Assembly (NCBI GenBank): GCA_017642335.1
Contig: JAGCPF010000001.1
Location: 105,463 to 169,462, forward strand
Origin: Fibrobacter sp.
Lineage (GTDB): Bacteria; Fibrobacterota; Fibrobacteria; Fibrobacterales; Fibrobacteraceae
Direction: 5' to 3'
Length of the DNA: 64,000 bases
Shown here: in pieces, positions 26,713 through 36,002 of the stretch
Position numbering within the stretch: the stretch's first letter is position 1
How the letters are laid out: every line of letters begins with the position of its first letter
The notes under the pieces: generated by a model
The model's input: the letters and a program-made list of their open reading frames with translations, nothing else
What the model was told of the DNA's origin: nothing
The model's database searches: none
Made by a program: the position numbers and the translations under genes

Positions 26713-27720
26713 ATGCAGTTCAAACCGTTCAAACAGATCAACTGGATGGAAATCTCCGGACTACTGGTCGGAGTGCTCTTCACCGTTGCTGTTATGATTT
26801 TCGGTATTGTCCTGTACGCAAAGATTTTTTCGACCGGCATGGTCGGCATCGAGGAGTACAAGCTCCACAGCACCTTCGACAAGGCGCTCGGCCTGAGACC
26901 CGGCACCCGCGTCCAAATTAGCGGCGTCGACATCGGCCAGATTTCCGACATGACCATCATCGCAAACGGCGTGAGCATGGAATTCACCATCCGCAAGGAA
27001 TTCCAGAACTGGATTACCGATAGCGCCGAAGTCTTCGCCATCCGCGACCAGAACGTCATCTCCGCGCGCGTCATCAACATCGACGTCCGTCGCGGCAAAG
27101 GCCGCGTGCTGCAAGACGGCGACTACCTCCCGCCCGGCAAGGCGCAGGATATCGAGACCGTACTTGAAACGGCAAACGAACTCTTGAGTCGAGTAAACAA
27201 GCTCATCGACGCGGCAGATACGCTCCTCGGCATGGCCATGGATACCGGGACCACCGTGGGCGCCCTCTTCGGAAGCCGCCTGCTGTACGACAACCTGAAC
27301 CGCCAGCTCACCCGTCTCGACGACATTACCTACACCGGCATGAACGCCCTGAACAAAGCATCCAGCCTGATGGACACACTGCAGAGCGACGTACCTATGC
27401 TACTCAACAAGGTGGACACTATCGCAACAAACGTCTCGGGAATGATGGACGACGTTTCTGGCATGGTGGACAGCCTCAAGGAAGTCCCGGGCCACGTGAA
27501 CATGCTCCTGAGCAAGTTGGATACGACCATCGGGCGTGTGGACGGCATGGTCGACAACATCGGCAACGTAAGCACCAACCTAACGGACTTCATCTCCTCG
27601 TCCGAAGAAACCCTTGAAAACGCCGATGACCTCATGACTGGCATATCGAACATTTGGCTCATCCGCAGGTCTATCCCGAACAAGGACACCGTGCCCTTCA
27701 TGGTGGAGACGCTATGGTAA
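26713..27720 (+). CDS. MlaD/MCE-domain lipid transport protein
   Basis: A 335-residue protein with one N-terminal membrane helix (ISGLLVGVLFTVAVMIFGIVL) and one MCE domain (~42-125; FDKALGLRPGTRVQISGVDI is the hallmark), followed by a long helical, Met/Leu/Asp-rich C-terminus. MlaD-type proteins form hexameric rings that carry phospholipids between inner and outer membranes with the MlaE permease and MlaF ATPase, which are not in this window. A longer frame from 26581 runs through the aminopeptidase start and is unlikely. The stop overlaps the start of the next gene by 7 bp (ATGGTAA). Confidence 0.9.
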   Translation: MQFKPFKQINWMEISGLLVGVLFTVAVMIFGIVLYAKIFSTGMVGIEEYKLHSTFDKALGLRPGTRVQISGVDIGQISDMTIIANGVSMEFTIRKEFQNWITDSAEVFAIRDQNVISARVINIDVRRGKGRVLQDGDYLPPGKAQDIETVLETANELLSRVNKLIDAADTLLGMAMDTGTTVGALFGSRLLYDNLNRQLTRLDDITYTGMNALNKASSLMDTLQSDVPMLLNKVDTIATNVSGMMDDVSGMVDSLKEVPGHVNMLLSKLDTTIGRVDGMVDNIGNVSTNLTDFISSSEETLENADDLMTGISNIWLIRRSIPNKDTVPFMVETLW

Positions 27721-28487
27721 AGTGCAAACACGTCATAGCACTGGCGCTCGCCCTCGGTACGGCCGCAATGGCGTCGGAATCCGGCGAACTTTCGTACCGT
27801 GCACAGAAATCCCTGAACAACGGGAAGTTCGCACGCAGCTACAGCCAGCTTGAACGTGCGTTGCTTGCCAGCCGCAAAGAAGCCGACCTTTTGTCCGAAG
27901 CGCGAATACTGCTTTCGATGGCACACATCCGCACGCTAAGCCTCGATCTCGCACTTGCGGACTCGCTGGTTTCCATCGTGCGCACGGGCGTGCTAGACAA
28001 CCAAACGGCAGTCCTGTACAACCAAGTTAAAATCGCATTGAACAATGCGCAAGGCAAATACGCCGACGCGGTAAAGATTTGCAACGAGCAAGACGCAGAC
28101 ATTTTGAAAAAATCCGCCGACGGAGTGCAGGCCACCTTCTACTCCGAATGCGCCATCGCGCAAGGTGCCAACCACAAGACACAAGAAGCGCAAGAAGCTC
28201 TGAAGATGGTCGGCAAGCGCGCCGACAAGAGCAGCGGTATCTACGCCTGGACCGAAGCCCGCATCGCCGACCTGAATGCTCAAGCCAATGCAGATTCACT
28301 CTACCAGGTGGCAGAGACGCGCACTATCCAAGGCAACCGTCCGCACATGACAGCCACCATCCTGTACTACCGCGGACTGCTCGCCGAAAAGAAGAACGCG
28401 GAACTCGCGAAGGACTACTTCCTCCGCAGCAAGAACGCCTTCGAACTGATGGGACTGCCCAACAACGCGAAACGCAGTACAAAATAG
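27714..28487 (+). CDS. Exported TPR-like protein linked to MlaD
   Basis: A 257-residue protein starting MVKCKHVIALALALGTAAMA, a signal peptide, followed by degenerate TPR-like helices (YRAQKSLNNGKFARSYSQLE, ALLASRKEADLLSEARILLS, YYRGLLAEKKNAELAKDYFL). The ATG at 27714 overlaps the MlaD stop, so the pair is translationally coupled. Probably a periplasmic accessory to the lipid transport system; this is context inference. A strong terminator follows. Confidence 0.82.
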   Translation: MVKCKHVIALALALGTAAMASESGELSYRAQKSLNNGKFARSYSQLERALLASRKEADLLSEARILLSMAHIRTLSLDLALADSLVSIVRTGVLDNQTAVLYNQVKIALNNAQGKYADAVKICNEQDADILKKSADGVQATFYSECAIAQGANHKTQEAQEALKMVGKRADKSSGIYAWTEARIADLNAQANADSLYQVAETRTIQGNRPHMTATILYYRGLLAEKKNAELAKDYFLRSKNAFELMGLPNNAKRSTK

Positions 28488-28511
28488 TTTGTATTAAATA
28501 TTGTAATGAGG

Positions 28512-28535
28512 GACTGAGGCGACTCAGTCTTTTTT
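28512..28535 (+). terminator. Rho-independent terminator of the MlaD operon
   Basis: GACTGAG (28512-28518), loop GCGA, CTCAGTC (28523-28529), T-run 28530-28535. It overlaps the last codons and stop of the convergent gene ending at 28524. Confidence 0.88.
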
Positions 28536-29366
28536 CGTTGTATCGGCGGCTGTTGTATCGGCCGGGGCAGCCGTCGAATCAGCGGCAGGTTCCACGGGCG
28601 GCTCGTACTTCATCGAGACGAACAGGCCGTACGCATATTGCGGATGGAGCTTTCCATCGGCAACCTTCCCGATGATATCCTTGATAGTATCCTTTACGCG
28701 CTTCCTCTCGTCTGCGTTCTCCAGGGCGCGATATCCAAGCAGGTTGAACATCTTGCTAGAGAAGCTTTCGAGGAAAGGCTTGTAGCGCGGTTGCATGACA
28801 TCCTCGACAATCGTCATGACAGCCACCTCCGTCTGCATGGTATCCAGTTCGAACGAACGGTAGATGGTACGGATATGCACGGGAATCGTCGTGTCCGGGC
28901 TGTCGAAATATGGACGCATCACGTCGGCAGCGGCCTTCTTGTCGGGATAAGGTCCCTTCGCAAGCCGCAAGGCGAAATAGAGGGCAAGCCTCCAGTCTTC
29001 CGGGTAAACCCTGTGACCACGGCGGAAAACCTTGAAGTCCGAGGTGTCCGGAGAATCCACGACGCTGATACCGCCCACCACATGGTACGGCGTGTAGAAC
29101 AAACTGTCGAGATCCGTGCAGAGGTCGGCGAGATGGCCGAGGTAAGCGAATTCGGTTCCGGTCAAGTAGCTCTCGCCCAAGTTCGTGAGAGCCTTGATCC
29201 AGAACAGCCCCGCCACCGAGGAATTGTTCCCCGCGGCGATATAGCGAACATAGTTCGCCTTGGGCAAGAACGACTCGTCAAAATGCGTATTAGGCAGCGG
29301 ACGCGCGAAATGGAACGCAGCAACGATAACCAGGATCGAAAGTATCAGCGTGACCAAATAGCGCAT
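28524..29366 (-). CDS. Unknown membrane-anchored protein at end of pyrF operon
   Basis: A 280-residue protein with one N-terminal hydrophobic segment (LVTLILSILVIVAAFHF) and a periplasmic-looking body (NYVRYIAAGNNSSVAGLFWIKAL, VYPEDWRLALYFALRL), ending in an Ala/Asp/Thr-rich low-complexity tail. I do not recognise a family. It starts 14 nt after the pyrF stop on the same strand and is probably the last gene of the ispA-dxs-trmH-pyrF transcript. Its final codons are part of the terminator hairpin of the opposite operon. Confidence 0.75.
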   Translation of the reverse strand: MRYLVTLILSILVIVAAFHFARPLPNTHFDESFLPKANYVRYIAAGNNSSVAGLFWIKALTNLGESYLTGTEFAYLGHLADLCTDLDSLFYTPYHVVGGISVVDSPDTSDFKVFRRGHRVYPEDWRLALYFALRLAKGPYPDKKAAADVMRPYFDSPDTTIPVHIRTIYRSFELDTMQTEVAVMTIVEDVMQPRYKPFLESFSSKMFNLLGYRALENADERKRVKDTIKDIIGKVADGKLHPQYAYGLFVSMKYEPPVEPAADSTAAPADTTAADTTKKD

Positions 29367-29380
29367 CGATTGCCCACCCC

Positions 29381-30265
29381 TTAGCGCAAGCTGTCAGCCA
29401 AGCGCTCCAAAGCGTCAACGCAGTCGTTGGCGAAGTTTGCAGGTGTATTGTTGCGCTGCCAAGCAAAGTTCAGGCCACTGCTGGAATTCAGCACGTGGAA
29501 CTTGCGCTTGCCGCCGCCATTGGCGATGGCATTGAGCACGGTCTTTGCATCACCGCCCTGTCCGCCGGGCACGCCGGGAATGGACACGCCAGGAATCAGG
29601 AACGGGATTTCGTGCTTTTTGGCAACACAGTACGCCGTAATCTGTTCAAGTTCTTCGGGATGGGTCGCACCCACGACAGCGCCGAGGTAGCCCTTGCCAT
29701 CGTCCCATTCCACAATCTTGTCGGCAACGGAATAGAAGGCACTGGCGACATCGCGCGGGTCGTCCCCGCGCAGGACATTCATGTCCTGAAAGTCGTGCGC
29801 GCCCTTGTTGCTCGTACGCAACAGGACGTAGGCGCCGTTCTCGCTATTTTCGCGAATGAACGGGGAAACCGAATCCGTTCCCATCCACGGAGAAACCGTC
29901 ACGGCATCGGCGCCGTACACGTCGTACGCGGCATTCGCGTAGGCCGCGCTCGACTTTCCGATGTCGCCCCTCTTCGCGTCGAGAATCACCGGGATACCCG
30001 CACTCCTGTAGTCAGCAATCAGCTGCTGGAGCACAAGCATAGCCTGGACGCTCACGCATTCGTAGTAGGCGCTGTTCGGTTTCACCACAGCCGGGAACAC
30101 GTTGCGCTTGGCGCAGCATTCCAGGATGTCGGAATAGAAACGCTTGATCTTGTCTTCCGGAGTGCCCTCAAGCGGAATCAGCTTGAGCACAGGGTCCATG
30201 CCCATGCACACCGGGTTGCCACATGCGGCGATACGTTGTTCAAGACGGTCGTAGAAGCAAGTCAT
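29381..30265 (-). CDS. pyrF: Orotidine 5'-phosphate decarboxylase
   Basis: A 294-residue enzyme that decarboxylates OMP to UMP, the last step of pyrimidine synthesis, in the cytosol. The catalytic signature VILDAKRGDIGKSSAAYA is intact, as are PNSAYYECV and the later VGATHPEEL and FLIPGVSIPG phosphate-binding elements. The length and the wording place it in the long (type 2) OMP decarboxylases. The ATG shares a base with the stop of the trmH gene (TAATG). Confidence 0.95.
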   Translation of the reverse strand: MTCFYDRLEQRIAACGNPVCMGMDPVLKLIPLEGTPEDKIKRFYSDILECCAKRNVFPAVVKPNSAYYECVSVQAMLVLQQLIADYRSAGIPVILDAKRGDIGKSSAAYANAAYDVYGADAVTVSPWMGTDSVSPFIRENSENGAYVLLRTSNKGAHDFQDMNVLRGDDPRDVASAFYSVADKIVEWDDGKGYLGAVVGATHPEELEQITAYCVAKKHEIPFLIPGVSIPGVPGGQGGDAKTVLNAIANGGGKRKFHVLNSSSGLNFAWQRNNTPANFANDCVDALERLADSLR

Positions 30266-31503
30266 TACTTGAGTTCCTCTTGAATCTTCGCGGCTTCGTA
30301 AGAGAGGATACCGTGAGCGACAGCGACGTTCAAGGATTCGAGTTCGCTGCTCATCGGAATCTTCACCGTCTCGTCGGCAAGTTCGATCAGGTACTGGTTC
30401 GTGCCGGCACCTTCGTTACCCACCAGGAACGCCATCTTGCGCAGCTTGCGGGCGGGAATTTCCCCGAGGCTCTGCCTTGCATGCAAGTCAGAAGCGATGA
30501 TGGTGTAGCCCTTGCTGCGGAGGAAGTTGATATGTTCGACCAGGTCCACGTCGTATTCGAACGGAACGCGCAGGAACGTACCCGACGAACCGCGCACCAC
30601 CTTCGGGTTGAACGGGTTCACCGTACCACGGCCGAGCACCATGCCGTTGGAACCGAAACCGAGGCTCGTGCGGAAGAGCGTTCCCAGGTTACCCGGGTCT
30701 TGCACGGCATCCACAAGCGTGAGCACGCTGCGGCTCTGTTCGTAGTTGGGCTTGTTGCTTGCGCAACGGCAGTGGGCGATAATCCCCTGCGTCGTCACGG
30801 TAGAAGACAGACGCTTCATCTGTTCTTCGGTGAGCACATGCAGGTTGACTTCGGCCTCGTTAATCTTTTCAATCAGGTTCTCGTCGCTGAAACCTTCGAC
30901 CACGTAGACCGCGATAACGATTTCGCGGTGATGGCTCACGAGTTCGTCCACGACATGCACGCCTTCACCAAGGAAGTGGCCTTCGCGTTCGCGACCCTTC
31001 TCGGTCGTGAGGGCGATGAGTTTCTTGAACCAAGGCGGATTGGAAACCGGATCCTCGATGGCCTCCACCTGTGCGGAACGGGCTTCCAATGCCTGCTCGT
31101 CCAGGTTCTCGTCAAAGACGGCTTCCTTCTGTTCGGGGCGCTGGCGGTAAACCGGAGCGGCGCCACGATCGGCACCACGGCCACCGCGTCCACCACGGCC
31201 AAACGAGGAACGTTCACCGCCACGGCGGTCGTCAAAACGGCGCGGGCGACGGTCGCGGTTCCACGGACGGTCTTCGCGACCTTCACGGCCTTCGCGGTCG
31301 CGGGACGGACGGTCCTCGCGGTCACGGAAACGGCGGTCTTCGCGCTGTTCGGATTCCCCGCGGGCACGGAAAGGCTTGCGACCACCACGGGCATCGTCAT
31401 CACGACGTCCACGGCGTTCACGGTCTTGCACTTCGCTCACACCGAACTTACGGTTGAGAGCAGTCTTCAAAGTGCGCTTCGGCTGGTTGATTTCTTCGCT
31501 CAT
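30265..31503 (-). CDS. TrmH/SpoU family RNA 2'-O-methyltransferase with long RGG-like N-terminus
   Basis: A 412-residue protein. The C-terminal ~260 residues are a SpoU/TrmH methyltransferase: a substrate-binding part followed by knot motifs LVDAVQDPGNLGTLFRTS, AFLVGNEGAGTN and IPMSSELESLNVAVAHGIL; such enzymes methylate ribose in rRNA or tRNA using S-adenosylmethionine. The first ~130 residues are unusual: almost only Arg, Asp, Glu, Gly, with RDREDRPSRDREG and SFGRGGRGGRGADRG, a disordered RGG-like region that could bind RNA. Overlaps dxs by 4 bp (ATGA) and pyrF by 1 bp. RlmB is the likely class; the exact target cannot be told. Confidence 0.9.
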   Translation of the reverse strand: MSEEINQPKRTLKTALNRKFGVSEVQDRERRGRRDDDARGGRKPFRARGESEQREDRRFRDREDRPSRDREGREGREDRPWNRDRRPRRFDDRRGGERSSFGRGGRGGRGADRGAAPVYRQRPEQKEAVFDENLDEQALEARSAQVEAIEDPVSNPPWFKKLIALTTEKGREREGHFLGEGVHVVDELVSHHREIVIAVYVVEGFSDENLIEKINEAEVNLHVLTEEQMKRLSSTVTTQGIIAHCRCASNKPNYEQSRSVLTLVDAVQDPGNLGTLFRTSLGFGSNGMVLGRGTVNPFNPKVVRGSSGTFLRVPFEYDVDLVEHINFLRSKGYTIIASDLHARQSLGEIPARKLRKMAFLVGNEGAGTNQYLIELADETVKIPMSSELESLNVAVAHGILSYEAAKIQEELK

Positions 31504-33371
31504 AGTTTTTCCATTATCCGTTTGGCGACAGACTCGCCATCGATTTCCAACATCTTGTACAGTTCTTTGATTTCACCCTGTTCCACAAACTTGTCCGGAA
31601 GCCCAAAGCGGAGCAGCTTCTTGTCGGTAAGCCCGAAGTCGGCGAGAAGTTCCGCAACAGCAGAACCATAACCGCCCACCAGCGTGTTGTCCTCAAGCGT
31701 CACGATGACCTTGTGCGACTCCAGAAGATTCCTGTAGCACTCCGTATCCAGCGGCTTGATGATGCGGGCATCCACCAACGTGGGATTGTAGCCCTTTTCG
31801 CGCAGCACTTCGGCGGTGCGCTTCAGCTCGTTCGTCATAAAGCCGGCTCCGAGCAACAGGATATCGGAACCCTGTTCCAGCACCTTGGGCAATGCGTAGT
31901 CAAACTCGCACGTCGCAGGCTTGAGTTCCTTTTCGAGAGAAACCCCGCGCGGGTAGCGGATGGCCACCGGGCCCTGCATGCCGATAGAGGCGACAACCAT
32001 GTCGCGCAGTTCATTCTCGTTCGACGGCGCCATGATGGTCAGGCCAGGAACGGAACGCATGAAGGTCAGGTCGAAGGCGCCATGGTGCGTGGGACCATCG
32101 GCGCCCACAAGGCCAGCACGGTCGAGCACGAATACCACGTGCAAATTCTGTAAAGCCACATCGTGCATCATCTGGTCGTAGGCACGCTGCATGAACGACG
32201 AGTAGATGGCCACGACAGGAACGATGCCTTCGCAGGCAAGTCCCGCAGCAAACGTCACGGCATGCTCCTCGGCAATGCCCACGTCCACGACGCGGTCCGG
32301 CAGTTCCTTCGCGACAATGTCCATACCGCAGCCCGTCGGCATAGCGGCCGTAATGCCCATGATGCGTTCGTCCTTCTTCGCCAGTTCAAGCAGGGTATTG
32401 CCGAACACGCTGGTCAAAGACGGATTCATGTTGCCCGGATGGAGCGGAAGCCCGCTCTCGGGGTCGAACGGCCCCGTTCCGTGCCACTTGGTCGGGTTCT
32501 TCACGGCGGCATCGAGACCGCGGCCCTTCTCGGTCAAGATATGCACGAGGCACGGCCCCGGCTGCACCTTGACGCGCTTGAGGAGCATGATAAGCTCGTT
32601 GATATCGTGGCCGTCGATCGGGCCAAAGTAGCGGATGCCCAGGTCCTCAAAGAAACGGCCGGGCTTCACGACCATCTTCGCCGCCTTCTCCGCCTGCAAG
32701 AACAAGTCGCGGAAACGCAAGCCGAGCACTCCGGGGAGCCTGGTCATCAGGCGGTCCAAGTCACTACGCATCTTGTTGTAGACCGGATCCGAAATGATGC
32801 GGTTCAGGTACTTGCTGAACTCGCCGACGTTCGGGGCAATGCTCATCTTGTTGTCGTTCAAGATGATGGTCATGTTGTGCTTGGAAATGCCCACGTTGTT
32901 GATGGCCTCGTAGGCCATGCCGCCCGTCATGGAGCCGTCACCGATGATGGCGACCACGTTGTTCTTGCGGCCCAGCTGATTGCGCGCAGCGGCAAAGCCG
33001 AGTGCGGCAGAAATCGACGTGGAAGCGTGGCCAGCACCAAAGCAGTCGTACTCGCTCTCGTTGCGCTTCAGGAACCCGGAAATGCCGCCCTTCTGACGCA
33101 GCGTGCCGAACTTCTCGTAGCGGCCGGTAATCAGCTTGTGCACGTAAGCCTGGTGGCCCACGTCCCAAATAAGTTTGTCGTCAGGAGTATCAAAAACGTA
33201 ATGCAGCGCAAGAGTCAGCTCGACAACGCCCAAACTGGACGCCAGGTGTCCGCCATGCTTGGCAACCTGGCCAATAATCGTCTCGCGGACCTGCTTGGCC
33301 AACTGTGTCAGTTCTTCGACGGAACACTGCCTGATATCCGCAGGCGACTTTATGTCTTTCAAATCTTTCAT
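31500..33371 (-). CDS. dxs: 1-deoxy-D-xylulose-5-phosphate synthase
   Basis: A 623-residue thiamine-diphosphate enzyme that condenses pyruvate and glyceraldehyde 3-phosphate, the first step of the MEP isoprenoid pathway. Seen: HGGHLASSLGVVELTLALH, the ThDP motif GDGSMTGGMAYEA with NDNKMSI, GIAEEHAVTFAAGLA and DRAGLVGADGPTHHGAFD. Full family length. It overlaps the upstream polyprenyl synthase (ATGA) and downstream trmH (ATGA), so isoprenoid genes are tightly coupled. Confidence 0.97.
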   Translation of the reverse strand: MKDLKDIKSPADIRQCSVEELTQLAKQVRETIIGQVAKHGGHLASSLGVVELTLALHYVFDTPDDKLIWDVGHQAYVHKLITGRYEKFGTLRQKGGISGFLKRNESEYDCFGAGHASTSISAALGFAAARNQLGRKNNVVAIIGDGSMTGGMAYEAINNVGISKHNMTIILNDNKMSIAPNVGEFSKYLNRIISDPVYNKMRSDLDRLMTRLPGVLGLRFRDLFLQAEKAAKMVVKPGRFFEDLGIRYFGPIDGHDINELIMLLKRVKVQPGPCLVHILTEKGRGLDAAVKNPTKWHGTGPFDPESGLPLHPGNMNPSLTSVFGNTLLELAKKDERIMGITAAMPTGCGMDIVAKELPDRVVDVGIAEEHAVTFAAGLACEGIVPVVAIYSSFMQRAYDQMMHDVALQNLHVVFVLDRAGLVGADGPTHHGAFDLTFMRSVPGLTIMAPSNENELRDMVVASIGMQGPVAIRYPRGVSLEKELKPATCEFDYALPKVLEQGSDILLLGAGFMTNELKRTAEVLREKGYNPTLVDARIIKPLDTECYRNLLESHKVIVTLEDNTLVGGYGSAVAELLADFGLTDKKLLRFGLPDKFVEQGEIKELYKMLEIDGESVAKRIMEKL

Positions 33372-34255
33372 TTTACGCGGGTAATGATAAATGCAGCGAT
33401 GGCGCGGAAGATGGAGGTGTCCCGGTCAATTCCGTCAAGGAACTTGATGGACTCCTCGTAAAGTTCTCTAGCCCTTTCACGGGACTTCTCGAGGCCGATC
33501 AGGGCCGGGTAGGTTGCCTTGCCCCTTTCCACGTCGGAACCGGCATCCTTGCCAAGTTCCTCCGTCGTAGAGACGATATCCAGGATGTCGTCCACGATCT
33601 GGAATGCAAGCCCGACGGAACGTCCGTACTGGCGGATGGTTTCCACATCCTTGTCCGAGGCGCCCGCCAAAAGCGCACCGACCTCGAGCGAAGCTTCGAT
33701 GAGGGCTGCCGTCTTGTGGTAATGGATGTAGTCCACGGTCTCGAAATCGACCGGCTTGCCTTCGCACTCGATGTCGGTCATCTCGCCGCCAATCATGCCG
33801 TACGTGCCCAGAAGGTGGGCCAGCACCTCGATGGCCTTCGCATTGCCAGTCTTGCCCATGAGTTCAAAAGCGAGGATGCAGAGGGCATCGCCCGCGAGCA
33901 CGGCGGTCGCTTCGCCGAACTGCTTGTGCGATGTCGGCTTGCCGCGACGGAAATCGTCATTGTCGACACAAGGCAGGTCGTCGTGAATCAAGGAGAACGT
34001 GTGGAGCATCTCGAGGGCGCTCATGGCGTACCATACGGATTCGCCCTTACCCCCGAACAGGTCGAACGCGGCATGCACAAGTGCCGGACGCAAGCGCTTA
34101 CCGCCAGCAAACATGGAATACCGCATGGCCTCGTGCAAACGACAGGGGCGGTCCTTTTCACTGGGAAGAAATTCTTCAAACTTCGCTTCGACTTCCTTGG
34201 AAATCGTAGTAAGATACTGGACGGCAATAGCCGCTTCTTTTTCTAAGCTCTGCAT
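33368..34255 (-). CDS. ispA: Short-chain polyprenyl diphosphate synthase
   Basis: A 295-residue prenyltransferase that extends DMAPP/GPP with IPP, most likely making farnesyl (or geranylgeranyl) diphosphate. First Asp-rich motif LIHDDLPCVDNDDFRRGKPT and second FQIVDDILDI are intact; GGKRLRPALVHAA is the usual substrate lysine/arginine region. First gene of the operon; the closing TGA overlaps the dxs ATG. A TATCTT box lies 9 nt upstream of the ATG, suggesting a very short leader. Chain length specificity is inferred from family resemblance only. Confidence 0.92.
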   Translation of the reverse strand: MQSLEKEAAIAVQYLTTISKEVEAKFEEFLPSEKDRPCRLHEAMRYSMFAGGKRLRPALVHAAFDLFGGKGESVWYAMSALEMLHTFSLIHDDLPCVDNDDFRRGKPTSHKQFGEATAVLAGDALCILAFELMGKTGNAKAIEVLAHLLGTYGMIGGEMTDIECEGKPVDFETVDYIHYHKTAALIEASLEVGALLAGASDKDVETIRQYGRSVGLAFQIVDDILDIVSTTEELGKDAGSDVERGKATYPALIGLEKSRERARELYEESIKFLDGIDRDTSIFRAIAAFIITRVK

Positions 34256-34364
34256 AACGATACAAAGATACTTAATTATCGGTGTTACGAAAAGGGCGCC
34301 AAAGGTGAAAGATTCACCCTAAAACGCCCGTTAATAAGAAAATAAGCGGAAACGGCGCGATTTC

Positions 34365-36002
34365 CTAGAACAGCACGCCGTACAGCTTGATATCGTCTAT
34401 GTAGAAGTTGGAACCGCCCTGGGCAAAGAAGTTGAGCTGCTTCACCCAGCCCCTGACATACGTCCAGGGTTTCAGGCCGTCGGCATTGTCAAGAGCGTTC
34501 ATGATGAGGTCAGAAGGCTCAATCACGTAGCGCTGCCACTTGGTCGAATCCAGGTCAAGCCATCCAGAGGCGGCCTTGAGGTTCATACCCAGTTCCTCGG
34601 AGACCTTGTCCCAGTTCTCGACAGCCACGCGGATTTGTCCGTCACCCTTCGCATAGAACACGATGGAATCGAGCAGAGACAAGTTCCAAGTCTTGTCGCG
34701 CAGAGTGGAGCCCGTCAGCACCCAAGCATAGCTAGAATTCCCTAGCCAATACTGCCCGTGGAATACGTTGGACTTGCGCGTAGAATCGTACTCGACGCCT
34801 TTCTCGAAGTCATCCTTCGTCGGATTCGGGCTTATAAACGAACCCAGCGAATCCGTGGCGGTATACCAGTAGTCAAAAGAATCCTCAAAGCTCTCGAACG
34901 TCATGGACGGCGCATGGAAATCGGCGGTATTCTCGTCGACCACGGTATTCACCTCGACTGGGAGCTTTTCCATCTTCTTGTTGACAAAGTAAAGTTCCAC
35001 CGAGTCGCCCACCGGGAGCGAGGGGAACACGTAGCTGCCGTTATAGTCCGTCTTCACGAGCACGTCCAAACCGCGCACGCCGACGTAAGCATACGGCATG
35101 TCACTGCTGAGCGTCACGCGCCCCACAAGGGACCCCGTCGCGGACAACTCCACAGTGTCAAGTTTCGAAATTTCCTTGGCCGAAAGCACCTTGGAATAGG
35201 CGATGCCGTTGTCCACCACAGTCAGGCGGTAATCTCCCGACTTCAAGCTGTCCAGCACGAACCTTCCATTGGAATCCGCACGGGTCTCGGACACGACAAT
35301 CGAGCTCGTCTTGAGTGCAGAATCCTCTACCATCTGGTCCACCTTGCGAACCGCCACGGTAGCGAAGGGCACCGCCTTGCCTTTCGACACGGCGACAATG
35401 CCTTCGGTCCTCAAGTTCAGCGTCTGCATACCATAAGGTTCAACCTCGACCTTGTGGCTATCGAACACCGAGTCGTAGCTTTCCTCGGCGAAATACAGCT
35501 TCAGCGTATCGCCCGACGGCACGGACGGCACAGAGAAATTACCCTCGGCATCCGTCTTCACGAGCACGTCCATACCATAGACACCGACCCATGCATACTC
35601 GCTCCCCTTCGGGATATCGACAGCGCCCGACACGGAGCCCGTGGCAGTCAGTTCAATAGTATCTAGCTTGGAAAGTTCCTTGGCAGAGAATGTCCTGGAG
35701 AATGCGGAACCGCCGCTCACCACGGTCATGCGGAACTTTTGATCGTCGGCGGCAGAATCCAGAACGAATCGACCGTTGGAATCGGCAAAGAAGTCCGGCT
35801 GGATAACGGAATTTTCCTGTGCGGCAAGAGAAGCCTTCTGGTCAACACGGCGGAGAGCCACGCCCGCGAAAGCCGCCGGCGCACCGTCTACGTAGGCCAC
35901 GACGCCATTGGTTGTTTCACTTCCGGGACCGCCAGCGGTCTCGAACAATCCACAACTCAAGAGCAAAAAGACCCAGGGTAGAAAGATAAATGCTTTTCTC
36001 AT
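34365..36002 (-). CDS. Lipoprotein with two regulatory-like beta repeats and a CBM-like domain (TIGR02147 partner 2)
   Basis: A 545-residue lipoprotein (FLLLSC lipobox). Two tandem ~170-residue units follow, each with a CarboxypepD_reg-like wording: ADSNGRFVLDS, FSAKELSKLDTIEL / LSAKEISKLDTVEL, AYVGVRGLDVLVKTD, and a short strand pair. Residues ~365-545 look like a jelly-roll carbohydrate-binding domain (SFEDSFDYWYTATDSLGSF, IVFYAKGDGQIRVAVE, NFYIDDIKLYGV), similar in style to CBM11 or glycan-binding lipoproteins. The ATG overlaps the stop of the TIGR02147 gene (ATGA). Likely a cell-surface polysaccharide-binding lipoprotein; inferred. Confidence 0.82.
   Translation of the reverse strand: MRKAFIFLPWVFLLLSCGLFETAGGPGSETTNGVVAYVDGAPAAFAGVALRRVDQKASLAAQENSVIQPDFFADSNGRFVLDSAADDQKFRMTVVSGGSAFSRTFSAKELSKLDTIELTATGSVSGAVDIPKGSEYAWVGVYGMDVLVKTDAEGNFSVPSVPSGDTLKLYFAEESYDSVFDSHKVEVEPYGMQTLNLRTEGIVAVSKGKAVPFATVAVRKVDQMVEDSALKTSSIVVSETRADSNGRFVLDSLKSGDYRLTVVDNGIAYSKVLSAKEISKLDTVELSATGSLVGRVTLSSDMPYAYVGVRGLDVLVKTDYNGSYVFPSLPVGDSVELYFVNKKMEKLPVEVNTVVDENTADFHAPSMTFESFEDSFDYWYTATDSLGSFISPNPTKDDFEKGVEYDSTRKSNVFHGQYWLGNSSYAWVLTGSTLRDKTWNLSLLDSIVFYAKGDGQIRVAVENWDKVSEELGMNLKAASGWLDLDSTKWQRYVIEPSDLIMNALDNADGLKPWTYVRGWVKQLNFFAQGGSNFYIDDIKLYGVLF

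Noticed and set aside
30223..31671. Plus-strand frame with Thr/Ala repeats opposite trmH
   Set aside because: Produced by the Arg/Asp/Gly-rich codons of the real gene read backwards.
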